A stretch of DNA of 64,000 bases from Halomonas sp. SpR8. GTDB lineage: Bacteria > Pseudomonadota > Gammaproteobacteria > Pseudomonadales > Halomonadaceae. Position 1 is the stretch's first letter, and every line of letters begins with the position of its first letter. Shown piece by piece: positions 26,579 through 35,256 of the stretch. The stretch covers positions 30,660 through 94,659 of the forward strand of contig NZ_JAUAMC010000013.1 in assembly GCF_031010195.1 (NCBI RefSeq), written 5' to 3'. The position numbers and the translations under genes were made by a program. Below the pieces are notes generated by a model. It did not search any database, was not told where the DNA came from, and was given only the letters and a program-made list of their open reading frames with translations.

Positions 26579-28489
26579 TTGTCACACTTACCGGTGATTG
26601 TCGGCATGGGCGGCATCAATCCCGCTGGCAGAACCTCTGGCCATCAGGCCTTCCGCCGAACCGTGCTTGATGCCCTCCCTGCTGACCAGCAACGCCAGAC
26701 TCTGGAAGGCTTGGCGGCGCTTATGCGCCTTGTTGAGCACTCCGAAAAGGGGTGGCTAGACCGTGCAGGCCAGCCTGTAGATGCCCCGGCTGAGTCTCTG
26801 CGTGAGCAGGTGCTTAACCACACCCTGATCCGCCGCAACGAAGACCCGCGCTTTCTAGCCCCCGGCATGCCGTCTAACCGCCAGGCCAGCATGCAGCTCG
26901 CCGAGCCGATGCGCTTTACCCTGCGCCGCCGCCAACTGCCCGACAACCTGCCAACCGATTGGCAGGTGCGCGACATTGATACCCGCGAGGTAGAAGTGGT
27001 CGTGCCGGCTGGCGTGTTAAACGTCCTGCTACCCGACGCACAGGTACCCAAAGTACGCGCAGCAGCTCAGCTACCCAGCGGCTTTGACCCCGCCAACCTG
27101 TATCGCAGCGTGCACCATCCCCGCGGTCTCTCCCTGGCGGTATTTGGCGCCAGCGACTGCCTGGGCGCCAGCGGGCTCTCCTGGGAGACGCTGCGCCAGC
27201 AGTTGAATCCGGATCATATCGCCGTGTACGCCGGAAACTCCATTGGCCAGCTCGATGACCAGGGCTGGGGCGGCTTGCTGAAAAGTTTGGTGAGCGGTCA
27301 GCGCGCTACTTCGAAACAGATGCCGCTGGGCTATGGCCAGATGCCCGCCGACTTTTTAAACGCCTATGTACTCGGCAGCGTCGGCGGTACCGGCGCGGCT
27401 TTGGGTGCCTGCGCCAGTTTTCTTTACAACCTGCGTCTGGGCATTGACGATATTCGCGCTGGCCGTCGCCGCGTAGTGATGGTTGGTACCGCTGACGCAC
27501 CGATCACCCCGGAAATTATTGAAGGCTTTCGGGCCATGGGCGCGCTGGCTGACGACGCTGGTTTAAAGGCGTTGGATGCGCTGGAACTGCTCACCGATAG
27601 CGACTACCAGCGCGCCTGTCGTCCGTTTGCGCGCAACTGCGGTTTTACCATGGCAGAAGCCAGCCAGTTTGTGCTGCTGATGGATGACGCCCTGGCACTG
27701 GAAGTGGGCGCGGATATTCTCGGCGCCGTACCAGAGGTATTTGTCAATGCCGATGGCTACAAGCGCTCAATTTCGGCGCCGGGCATTGGTAATTACATCA
27801 CCCTGGGTAAAGCAGCTGCGTTTGTGCGCGATATGCTGGGTGAAAGAGCCCTGAAAGAGCGCAGTTTTTTGCATGCGCACGGCACCAGCACCCCCAAAAA
27901 CCGCATTACCGAATCCCATGTATTCGATGAGATCGCCCGCGCCAACGGCATCAATGACTGGCCTATCGTCGCGATCAAAGCCTTTATCGGCCACTCCCAA
28001 GGCTCTGCCGCGGGTGATCAATTGGCGAGTGCCCTGGGTAGCTTTGCTCACGACCTGCTGCCGGGCATTCCGACGCTGGATGCGGTCGCCGACGACGTTT
28101 ATGGTGATCGCCTGCGCTTCTCACAAACGGCGCAGCCTTTCCGTGCTGACGCCGCTTTTATTAACGCCAAAGGCTTTGGCGGCAATAACGCCACCGGTGT
28201 GGTGCTTTCACCTGCAGTGACCGAGCGCCTGCTGCTCCAACGCCACGGTGCGGCAGCAGTGAGTGCCTGGAAACAGCGCCGCGAAATCACCCGCGCAGCG
28301 GCAGCGGCCTATCTCGCCGAAGCAGATCTCGGCCACTACGCCCCACGCTATCAATTTGGCGAAGCGGTACTCGAAGGCCCTGAGCTGGATATTCATGCCG
28401 ACCGGATTCATATTCCCGGTTACGATCATGCCGTCTCGTTAGCCAGCGATAATCCGTTTGGCTGCCTGGACGAGGAGTCATCGCCATGA
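26579..28489 (+). CDS. fabY: Beta-ketoacyl-ACP synthase FabY
   Basis: FabY starts fatty acid synthesis by condensing acetyl-CoA with malonyl-ACP, replacing FabH in Pseudomonas aeruginosa. The 636-residue thiolase-fold protein begins SHLPVIVGMGGINPAGR and has the active-site C278 (LGACASFLYN), H434 (HAHGTSTPKN), K467 and H472 (IKAFIGHSQGSAAGD). It is much longer than FabF/FabB, as in FabY. The start is TTG with AGGA eight bases upstream. It overlaps coaD by four bases, tying fatty-acid initiation to CoA synthesis. Confidence 0.9.
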   Translation: MSHLPVIVGMGGINPAGRTSGHQAFRRTVLDALPADQQRQTLEGLAALMRLVEHSEKGWLDRAGQPVDAPAESLREQVLNHTLIRRNEDPRFLAPGMPSNRQASMQLAEPMRFTLRRRQLPDNLPTDWQVRDIDTREVEVVVPAGVLNVLLPDAQVPKVRAAAQLPSGFDPANLYRSVHHPRGLSLAVFGASDCLGASGLSWETLRQQLNPDHIAVYAGNSIGQLDDQGWGGLLKSLVSGQRATSKQMPLGYGQMPADFLNAYVLGSVGGTGAALGACASFLYNLRLGIDDIRAGRRRVVMVGTADAPITPEIIEGFRAMGALADDAGLKALDALELLTDSDYQRACRPFARNCGFTMAEASQFVLLMDDALALEVGADILGAVPEVFVNADGYKRSISAPGIGNYITLGKAAAFVRDMLGERALKERSFLHAHGTSTPKNRITESHVFDEIARANGINDWPIVAIKAFIGHSQGSAAGDQLASALGSFAHDLLPGIPTLDAVADDVYGDRLRFSQTAQPFRADAAFINAKGFGGNNATGVVLSPAVTERLLLQRHGAAAVSAWKQRREITRAAAAAYLAEADLGHYAPRYQFGEAVLEGPELDIHADRIHIPGYDHAVSLASDNPFGCLDEESSP

Positions 28490-28980
28490 GCAGTGGCAAA
28501 GTGAATATCGCCGTCTATCCTGGCACTTTCGATCCCATCACTTATGGCCACTTTGATCTGATCGAGCGCGGTGCGCGGATGTTCGACAAAGTGGTTATCG
28601 CGGTAGCGGCAAGCCCCGGCAAAAGCCCCCACCTCGACCTGAAAACACGCATGACGCTGGCGAAAACGGTCTGTGCGTCACTGCCCAACGTTGAGGTGAT
28701 CGGCTTCTCTACCCTGCTCACCACGATGATGCACGAGCAGGGGGCGACCATTATTCTGCGCGGCCTGCGTGCAGTATCCGACTTTGAGTACGAGCTGCAG
28801 CTGGCCAATATGAACCGGGCGCAGAATCCAGAGCTGGAGAGCGTGTTTTTAACTCCGGCAGTGGAAAACTCGTACATCTCTTCAACCATCGTGCGTGAGA
28901 TTGCCAAGCTGGGAGGCGATATTTCCCGGCTAGTGCATCCACAGGTCGCCGAAGCGCTGCGTAACCACTACACTAACTAG
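28486..28980 (+). CDS. coaD: Phosphopantetheine adenylyltransferase CoaD
   Basis: CoaD adenylates 4'-phosphopantetheine to dephospho-CoA. The 164-residue protein has the nucleotidyltransferase GTFDPITYGH motif (T19-Y20-G21-H22), the RGLRAVSDFEYE segment and the C-terminal ISSTIVRE motif. GAGGAG in the end of fabY serves as ribosome binding site and the ATG overlaps the fabY stop. A ferredoxin gene follows, a neighbour also seen in pseudomonads. Confidence 0.96.
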   Translation: MSSGKVNIAVYPGTFDPITYGHFDLIERGARMFDKVVIAVAASPGKSPHLDLKTRMTLAKTVCASLPNVEVIGFSTLLTTMMHEQGATIILRGLRAVSDFEYELQLANMNRAQNPELESVFLTPAVENSYISSTIVREIAKLGGDISRLVHPQVAEALRNHYTN

Positions 28981-29059
28981 CCAACGCTATTGTTGAGTAA
29001 AACACTAGGTTATCGACACCGATGCCCTAGGGTTTGTACGCCATCTGCGAGGTACGCCC

Positions 29060-29308
29060 ATGGCCCTGATGATTACCGACGAGTGCATTAACTGCGACGT
29101 CTGCGAACCGGAATGCCCCAACGATGCTATCTCCCCCGGTGAGGAGATCTACGTCATTGACCCTAATCTATGCACCGAGTGTGTCGGTCACTATGACGAA
29201 CCCCAGTGCCAGCAGGTCTGCCCGGTAGATTGCATCCCGCTTGATCCGGAACGCCACGAGACCCAAGAACAGTTGATGAAGAAGTACCGCATCATCACTG
29301 CCGCCTAA
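29060..29308 (+). CDS. YfhL-family 2[4Fe-4S] ferredoxin
   Basis: An 82-residue bacterial-type ferredoxin with two cluster motifs: C12-x2-C15-x2-C18-x3-C22 (CINCDVCEPEC) and the second CTEC-GHYDEPQCQQVCPVDC, whose longer loop between second and third Cys is characteristic of the YfhL/Fdx (Chromatiaceae-type) family. These ferredoxins have very low reduction potentials and donate single electrons. It is likely co-transcribed with fabY-coaD. Confidence 0.93.
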   Translation: MALMITDECINCDVCEPECPNDAISPGEEIYVIDPNLCTECVGHYDEPQCQQVCPVDCIPLDPERHETQEQLMKKYRIITAA

Positions 29309-29313
29309 GCCTA

Positions 29314-30618
29314 ATGCGAATTTGGGCCCTCGCCTGGCCAATCATTTTATCCAACATCACCGTTCCGCTACTCGGACTGGTCGATACCGCGGTGGTCGGA
29401 CACCTGCCTGACGCCCGCTATTTGGCTGGCGTGACGCTAGGCGCCACGCTATTTAGCTTTCTCTACTGGGGCTTTGGCTTCTTGCGCATGGGCACCACGG
29501 GGCTGGTCGCCCAAGCCATGGGGCGCGAGAGCAGCAACGATGTGCGCAACCTACTGGGGCAGTCACTGATCATCGCGCTGGTGATCGGCAGCCTGTTGAT
29601 TGTGTTTGCCTCGCCGCTGATTACGCTGGGGTTGTGGCTGTTAGATGGTAGCGAGGTGGCCACCCACTTAGCGCGAGAGTACGCTCATATTCGTCTCTGG
29701 TCTGCGCCAGCGGTGCTTGCCAACTACGCCATTCTGGGCTGGTTTTTGGGCCAACAGAACTCCCGCGTCACACTGATGATTCTGCTGCTTACCAACAGCG
29801 TGAATATCGTGCTGGATTTATGGTTTGTGGTCGGACTAGGCATGACCAGCAACGGCGTGGCTTGGGCCAGCGTAATCGCTGACTACAGTGCCTTGGCCTT
29901 CGGGAGCTACTTAGTGCTGCGTCAGCTAAGCAGATTGGATGGCCATTTTTTGCGCGAGCGTCTGCTGGCACTGGCGGCCTACACAGCGCTGTTTAATGTC
30001 AACGCCAACCTGTTTGTGCGCACCCTCGGTCTGCTGTTTGCCGTGGCGTTCTTTACCGCCCAAGGCGCCCGTCAGGGCGATACAGTGCTCGCTGCCAACG
30101 CTGTCCTGCTGCAATTTATTATGCTCACCAGTTACGCGCTGGATGGCTTTGCCCATGCGGCCGAATCGCTGATAGGGCGCGCCTATGGGCGCAAGGATTG
30201 GCGTGAGTTTGCGACCACCGTGCGCGCCGCCGCGAATTTTTCATTCTGGACAGCGGGTCTTGCCGCTCTGCTGTTTGCGCTGGGCGGCAATGCGCTGATC
30301 GCGCTGCTCACCGGCCTTGAAGAAGTGCGTGCGACCGCGGCGCAGTATTTGCCCTGGATGGTCGTCATGCCGCTGATTGCGGTCTGGAGCTACCTACTGG
30401 ACGGCGTATTTATTGGCACCACTGCCGTGCGTGAAATGCGCAACAGTATCTTTATTGGCCTAGCGGCCTATTTACCCATTTGGTGGCTCACCCAAGGGCT
30501 GGGCAATCATGGGCTGTGGCTTTCGTTTATGCTGTTTACGCTGGTTCGCTCGGTCGTCTTGATTCATTACTATTATTTTCACTACCATCGCCGTTATCGG
30601 CTAGCCCGCTGGCGCTAA
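29314..30618 (+). CDS. DinF-type MATE efflux transporter
   Basis: A 434-residue MATE carrier with 12 predicted helices in two six-helix halves. The N-terminal IWALAWPIILSNITVPLLGLVDTAVVGHL and LRMGTTGLVAQAMG segments are typical of the DinF subgroup, which exports organic cations or oxidised compounds using Na+ or H+. The ATG is five bases after the ferredoxin stop and has no clear ribosome binding site of its own, so it probably depends on coupled translation. Confidence 0.9.
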   Translation: MRIWALAWPIILSNITVPLLGLVDTAVVGHLPDARYLAGVTLGATLFSFLYWGFGFLRMGTTGLVAQAMGRESSNDVRNLLGQSLIIALVIGSLLIVFASPLITLGLWLLDGSEVATHLAREYAHIRLWSAPAVLANYAILGWFLGQQNSRVTLMILLLTNSVNIVLDLWFVVGLGMTSNGVAWASVIADYSALAFGSYLVLRQLSRLDGHFLRERLLALAAYTALFNVNANLFVRTLGLLFAVAFFTAQGARQGDTVLAANAVLLQFIMLTSYALDGFAHAAESLIGRAYGRKDWREFATTVRAAANFSFWTAGLAALLFALGGNALIALLTGLEEVRATAAQYLPWMVVMPLIAVWSYLLDGVFIGTTAVREMRNSIFIGLAAYLPIWWLTQGLGNHGLWLSFMLFTLVRSVVLIHYYYFHYHRRYRLARWR

Positions 30619-30781
30619 AATAGGCGCAATTAGCGGTAACTGAGCTAACGTGAGATTAAGCGGGCAGCTTCAACGTGAAAATATCCGTGCTCCCCCGTAT
30701 ATTAGCCATGCACTTCACAAGCATTTGCCCTCCAAGGCAGTTGCTTCGGCACTTTCTAATAATGAATAAAGAGAGCACCCC

Positions 30782-32092
30782 ATGCTTAAAATGATATCTA
30801 AACCAGCGGTCAAGCTGGTGGAGCGCTATCTACCCGATCCGTATATTTTCGTGCTACTGCTAACGTTAATCGCTACGGTTGCTGCGATCGCCATTGAGCG
30901 CCAATCACCGCTGGCGGTGCTGCGTTTTTGGGGCGATGGCTTTTGGGGCCTGCTTACTTTCTCAATGCAGATGCTGCTAGTGCTGGTCACCGGCTTTATG
31001 CTGGCTAGCTCGCCGCCGGTAAAACGCATTCTGCAAAAAATCGCTGGCAGAGCTAAAACGCCTGGCGGCGCAATCATTCTGGTCACGCTGGTCTCTTTGG
31101 CGGCCAGTTGGATTAACTGGGGCTTTGGCCTTGTGGTGGGCGCGCTATTTGCCAAAGAGCTGGCCCGACTGATCCGCGTTGACTACCGGCTACTCGTCGC
31201 CAGCGCCTACTCCGGTTTTGTGGTGTGGCACGGCGGTTTGGCCGGCTCGATACCGCTGACCATAGCCACCGAAGGGCATTTTTCCGTCGACCAGATTGGC
31301 GTGATTGGCACCGGTTCAACGATTTTCGCCTTCTTTAACCTGGCTATCGTAGCCTGCCTATTTATCGTCATCCCCCTGGTAAACCGCATGATGCTGCCGG
31401 ATGAGAAGGATAGCGTCTACGTCGACCCCAGCGTGCTGAATGATGAGCCGGAACTCGTTGGCCGTCTTACCCGCCCGGCGGAACGCCTGGAAAACAGCGT
31501 GACACTCGCCCTGCTGGTCGGCGTGCCGGGGCTACTGTTCCTGCTTGATCACTTTTTGCTACGCGGTGGCGGTTTAAACCTTAACGTGGTCAACTTCCTG
31601 TTTCTGTTCCTGGCCATTGTGCTGCACCGCACGCCGCGCAACCTGCTCAATAGCTTGAACGAAGCGATTAAAGGCGGTGCGGGGATTGTCATCCAATTCC
31701 CCTTTTATGCGGGCATTATGGCCATTATGGTGCAGTCTGGGCTGGCAGAAAGCATGTCCGAGTGGCTGGTCTCCTTTGCTACCACTACTACGCTGCCGTT
31801 CTGGTCGTTTATAAGCGCCGGGATTGTCAATCTGTTCGTACCCTCCGGCGGCGGCCAGTGGGCCGTGCAAGCACCGGTGATGCTGCCTGCCGCCGAGGCG
31901 CTGGGGGCTGACATTCCAAGAGTCGCCATGGCGGTGGCCTGGGGCGATGCCTGGACCAACCTGCTGCAACCCTTCTGGGCGCTACCGGTACTCGCCATTG
32001 CCGGGCTGAAGGCCAAAGATATTATGGGCTTCTGCCTGATTCAGCTGTTTATCACCGGTATTATTATCTCAGTGGGCCTATTGTGGTTTTAA
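30782..32092 (+). CDS. atoE: Short-chain fatty acid transporter, AtoE family
   Basis: The 436-residue protein closely follows E. coli AtoE throughout: ERYLPDPYIFVLLLTLI, WINWGFGLVVGALFA, IVIQFPFYAGIMAIM and FVPSGGGQWAVQAPV. It has about ten membrane helices. AtoE imports short-chain fatty acids such as acetoacetate or butyrate. AAAGAGAG precedes the ATG. No acyl-CoA transferase genes are beside it, but an acyl-CoA thioesterase follows after a hairpin. Confidence 0.9.
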   Translation: MLKMISKPAVKLVERYLPDPYIFVLLLTLIATVAAIAIERQSPLAVLRFWGDGFWGLLTFSMQMLLVLVTGFMLASSPPVKRILQKIAGRAKTPGGAIILVTLVSLAASWINWGFGLVVGALFAKELARLIRVDYRLLVASAYSGFVVWHGGLAGSIPLTIATEGHFSVDQIGVIGTGSTIFAFFNLAIVACLFIVIPLVNRMMLPDEKDSVYVDPSVLNDEPELVGRLTRPAERLENSVTLALLVGVPGLLFLLDHFLLRGGGLNLNVVNFLFLFLAIVLHRTPRNLLNSLNEAIKGGAGIVIQFPFYAGIMAIMVQSGLAESMSEWLVSFATTTTLPFWSFISAGIVNLFVPSGGGQWAVQAPVMLPAAEALGADIPRVAMAVAWGDAWTNLLQPFWALPVLAIAGLKAKDIMGFCLIQLFITGIIISVGLLWF

Positions 32093-32119
32093 TCACAGCG
32101 TGGATTTAAAGCAATAGTC

Positions 32120-32150
32120 AACGACTGCCCTCTTGAGGTGGGCAGTCGTT
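32120..32150 (+). terminator. Hairpin after the AtoE-type gene
   Basis: Perfect 11-bp arms (32120-32130, 32140-32150) with a 9-base loop, followed by TAGCCCTTTC. It separates the permease from the thioesterase gene. Confidence 0.7.
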
Positions 32151-32180
32151 AGCCCTTTCAAATGACCCCAGGAGCACCGC

Positions 32181-32717
32181 ATGACAGACGCCGAAATCAG
32201 CGCCAACGCAGCCCTCCCTGGGCAGCACGAACTCTCCATGACAGTACTGATGACCCCCGACATGGCGAACTTCAGCGGCAAAGTGCATGGCGGCGCGATT
32301 CTTAAAAAGCTCGATGAAGTCGCTTTTGCCTGCGCTAGCCGCTATTCCGGCCACTATGTGGTAACGCTCTCGGTAGATCAGGTGCTGTTTAAACAGCCGA
32401 TTCATGTCGGTGAACTGGTCACGTTTTTAGCCAGCGTCAATCATGTTGGCCGCTCGTCAATGGAAGTGGGCATTAAGGTCGTGGCTGAAGATATCCGCAA
32501 TAAGCTGATCCGTCATACCAATAGCTGTTACCTGACCATGGTCGCGGTGGATGAGGATGGCAAACCTGCCAGCGTGCCACCACTCAGTTTGGCAACGCCC
32601 TTACAGCAGCTACGCTTTGAAAAAGCGGCTTTACGCAAGAAGCTACGCAAACAGGCCGAGAAAGAAGAGCTGTTCACCCAGCACCAGTACCCGCCTAAGC
32701 CCCAGTCAACAACATAG
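32181..32717 (+). CDS. Hotdog-fold acyl-CoA thioesterase
   Basis: A 178-residue thioesterase of the YciA/BACH group. The hotdog helix and catalytic region read NFSGKVHGGAILKKLDEVAFACASRY, then VDQVLFKQPIHVGELVTFLASV. The last 45 residues are a charged helix rich in Lys and Glu beyond the hotdog core. AGGAGC precedes the ATG. It hydrolyses acyl-CoA to free acid and CoA; chain preference is not evident. A membrane protein of unknown function follows on the same strand. Confidence 0.9.
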   Translation: MTDAEISANAALPGQHELSMTVLMTPDMANFSGKVHGGAILKKLDEVAFACASRYSGHYVVTLSVDQVLFKQPIHVGELVTFLASVNHVGRSSMEVGIKVVAEDIRNKLIRHTNSCYLTMVAVDEDGKPASVPPLSLATPLQQLRFEKAALRKKLRKQAEKEELFTQHQYPPKPQSTT

Positions 32718-32757
32718 AGCCCTCGACATAACCCCCACCCAACGACAAGGAGTTCGT

Positions 32758-33762
32758 ATGCCCGCCAGGGAACGCTACCCGCACCTACCTAAAGCGGTTG
32801 AATACGCCCATATTGGTTGGGATTTTTTCATTCTTACACTGGTGATGATTAACCTCGCGCTTCTGTTGTTTGATTCACTGTTTCTGCTCGGCCCTATTAA
32901 CCAAGGTATCGCCAACCTCGCGCCCAGTCTTCACAGCTTCTACGATGAGGTGATTCATAGCCGTTTCATCACCATCGACCTGGTATTTGTCAGCTTTTTT
33001 ATCGCCGATGTTCTGCTAGGTTGGTCAATTGCCATTGCCGAGCGGCGCTACCACCGCTGGTTTTTCTACCCCTTCGTGCACTGGTATGACGTGCTGGGCT
33101 GTATTCCCCTCGCAGGCTTCCGCCTGCTGCGTATTCTACGCGTGGTATCGCTAATCAATCGGCTGCATCGCCTCGGCCTTATTGATGTTTCCCGCTGGTA
33201 TATCTATCAATTTGTTGCCAAGTATTACGACATTCTGCTTGAAGAGCTTTCCGACCGTATCGCTCTGCGGCTATTGGGCAATGTACAGCAGCAGATACAC
33301 GCCAGCGATTCGCTGACCGAGCGCGTGATTGAACGTGTCATCATGCCCCGCAAGTCGCAGCTGATTCATGAGATTGCCCAGCGGTTAGAGAGCACTATCG
33401 GCAAAACGTACCAGCACAACCGTCAGTCCATTATGGCGGCGATCAGCGATTTGGTTAGCCGTACACTGCGGGAAAGCCCCGAGATTCAGCGCCTTAACCG
33501 CCTACCTATGGGCCAACAGGCCACCAGCGCGATGGAAGCATCACTCAGCGGTGTTGCTCAGCGGCTGGTCGATGAGCTGCTGCTAGGTATTCATTCGGAT
33601 GAGTTTAGGCAGTTGGTGGAGCGCACCGCCGACAGCGGCTTCGACACCTGGTTAACGGTGGACGAAGGCAGCAACCGGGTCACCGACCAGGTACTGTATG
33701 ACGTTCTCGAAATGCTCAAAGATCAAGTGCGCCACCAGGACTGGAAAGACCGCTATGAATAA
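32758..33762 (+). CDS. Membrane protein with a voltage-sensor-like four-helix N-terminus, unknown
   Basis: I recognise no named family. The 334-residue protein has four hydrophobic segments: about residues 21-44, 71-93 (acidic D74, D84), 101-119 (D111) and 121-138. The fourth carries Arg at every third position (R122, R125, R128), then R135 and R138, as in an S4 voltage-sensor helix; the third ends D-x5-P. No pore helix follows. Residues 145-334 are soluble and helical, with repeated short amphipathic stretches. AAGGAG is six bases before this ATG, so I reject the longer frame from 32551. It is on the same strand as the thioesterase. Confidence 0.7.
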   Translation: MPARERYPHLPKAVEYAHIGWDFFILTLVMINLALLLFDSLFLLGPINQGIANLAPSLHSFYDEVIHSRFITIDLVFVSFFIADVLLGWSIAIAERRYHRWFFYPFVHWYDVLGCIPLAGFRLLRILRVVSLINRLHRLGLIDVSRWYIYQFVAKYYDILLEELSDRIALRLLGNVQQQIHASDSLTERVIERVIMPRKSQLIHEIAQRLESTIGKTYQHNRQSIMAAISDLVSRTLRESPEIQRLNRLPMGQQATSAMEASLSGVAQRLVDELLLGIHSDEFRQLVERTADSGFDTWLTVDEGSNRVTDQVLYDVLEMLKDQVRHQDWKDRYE

Positions 33763-33763
33763 T

Positions 33764-35158
33764 TCACAAGGTGGCGGGGGCTAACGGGCGCTCGCTCAAA
33801 CAGGCGGCGACGATACTCAATGCCTGAATAAGTTCGCTGCGATCCGTCGCAGCCCCAACACATAGACGAATGGCTTGGGGCGCGGGCGTGCTGCCCACAC
33901 AAAAGGGCTCCGCGCTGCTTACCTTAACGCCCCGTTGTAGTAACCGGTCGCACAGCTCTTCGGCACGCCTCCCCTCTGGCAGCATCAGCCACACATTACT
34001 ACTGTGGGAACGCCCGCTTAGGGTAAACCCTTGCAGCCATTCGGCAGCCAACTGCTGACGCTCCGCCAACTCTTGGGTCTGCCAGGTAAGTAATGTTTCA
34101 GCCGCAGCCTGGTTAATCCAGTGGCAGACCACGTCGACCATTAGCGGTGGCACCATCCAGCTCTGGGCACGCAAGCCAGTCGCGAGCCGCTCGTGCAAAC
34201 TTTTAGGCGCTCGCAGCACGCCAATTCGTAGCCCTCCCGCGAGTACTTTAGCGGTACTAAACACAAACAGTGTGCGCTCCGGGGCAAGCTTATAAAGAGG
34301 CGTACCACGCTGCTCGGCGGGCAGATATTGTACGCCGTCTTCTATCAGCCAGATATCGTAGCGCCTCGCCAACGCCACCAGCCGTTCACGCCGCGATTCG
34401 CTTAAACATGCGCCGGTAGGGTTGTTCTGCTCCGGGGTCAGGTATATAGCCCGAGGCGGCTGCCGGGCACACTGTGCCTCAAGCAGATCCATACGCATCC
34501 CCTCGCTGTCTTGGCCAATGCCTACCAACTTGAGATGGCCTTGCTGCGCTGCGCTGATGGCACCAGGATAGGTTAAGGCATCGGCGGCCAGCAGCTCGCC
34601 TGGCCGCAGCAGGGTGCTAAGCGCCAGGCTAATGCCGTGCTGGCCACCCTGGGTAATCAACAGTTCATCGGCTATCAGTGACATGCCTAAGCTATCTAAC
34701 CAGCGCGCCAGCACCTCACGATGCTCACGCCGCCCCTGGGCCTCTTGGTAGGTAACTCCGCGCGCTAAGGCTGACCCGGATTGGCTTAAGGCAAGCAGCG
34801 CTTCACTCAACAGCGTCTGCCGCAGCGGATGAGGCGGCGGCAGGCTAAGACTCAAATCAATGACCCCGTCGCTGTCGTCGGCGGGAAACGTCAGGCTAAC
34901 AGCGTTGTCTTGGCTTTGGCTCTTAACGTAGGTGCCGCTACCCACCCGTGCCGACACCCATCCATTACGTTCAGCTTCAGCGTAACCCCGGGTTACGGTA
35001 CCGATGGTTACCCCTAGCGCATCTGCCAACCGGCGCTGGGGCGGCAATCGTTCCCCAGGCAGTAGTTCACCTGACTGGATTGCGGCCTCAATGGCGTTGG
35101 CAATAGCGCGATAGCGTGAACCAGAAAACTCGGCTAGCGAAGGCACCCAAATTGTCAT
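33764..35158 (-). CDS. MocR-type GntR/aminotransferase regulator
   Basis: The 464-residue protein fuses a GntR winged helix (residues 14-80: RYRAIANAIEAAIQSGELLPGERLPPQR, LGVTIGTVTRGYAEAE) to a fold-type I aminotransferase domain. The PLP Lys lies in FSTAKVLAGGLRIG, with the EQNNPTGA and IEDGVQYLP segments upstream. Such MocR proteins usually bind PLP to sense an amino acid or amine. It diverges from a LysE-type exporter, with a 16-bp palindrome in the gap, so it probably controls that exporter. The C-terminal end is two bases from the stop of the convergent membrane protein. Confidence 0.9.
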   Translation of the reverse strand: MTIWVPSLAEFSGSRYRAIANAIEAAIQSGELLPGERLPPQRRLADALGVTIGTVTRGYAEAERNGWVSARVGSGTYVKSQSQDNAVSLTFPADDSDGVIDLSLSLPPPHPLRQTLLSEALLALSQSGSALARGVTYQEAQGRREHREVLARWLDSLGMSLIADELLITQGGQHGISLALSTLLRPGELLAADALTYPGAISAAQQGHLKLVGIGQDSEGMRMDLLEAQCARQPPRAIYLTPEQNNPTGACLSESRRERLVALARRYDIWLIEDGVQYLPAEQRGTPLYKLAPERTLFVFSTAKVLAGGLRIGVLRAPKSLHERLATGLRAQSWMVPPLMVDVVCHWINQAAAETLLTWQTQELAERQQLAAEWLQGFTLSGRSHSSNVWLMLPEGRRAEELCDRLLQRGVKVSSAEPFCVGSTPAPQAIRLCVGAATDRSELIQALSIVAACLSERPLAPATL

Positions 35159-35237
35159 GGTGACAATAAAACCTTTGACGTTAATTTAATCCCCATTATG
35201 CTAACAATAATCGCCTTAAAGCAATCCTCAAACCAAA

Positions 35238-35253
35238 ATTGTATGGATACAAT
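35238..35253. promoter_or_regulatory. Palindromic operator candidate for the MocR regulator
   Basis: Inverted 7-bp arms ATTGTAT and ATACAAT are separated by GG. It is three bases upstream of the exporter ATG and 80 bases from the regulator start. GntR/MocR proteins bind sites of this kind. Overlap with the exporter leader suggests repression, but that is inference. Confidence 0.6.
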
Positions 35254-35256
35254 AAA

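Noticed and set aside
29002..29036. Hairpin between coaD and the ferredoxin gene as terminator
   Set aside because: Arms are imperfect and far apart, without a T run; co-transcription is more likely.
32551..32757. Longer start of the voltage-sensor-like protein inside the thioesterase gene
   Set aside because: The extra 69 residues overlap the thioesterase in another frame, and AAGGAG precedes the ATG at 32758.
35239..35256. Upstream TTG start of the LysE-type exporter
   Set aside because: It would place coding sequence in the palindrome and lengthen the protein beyond the family start.
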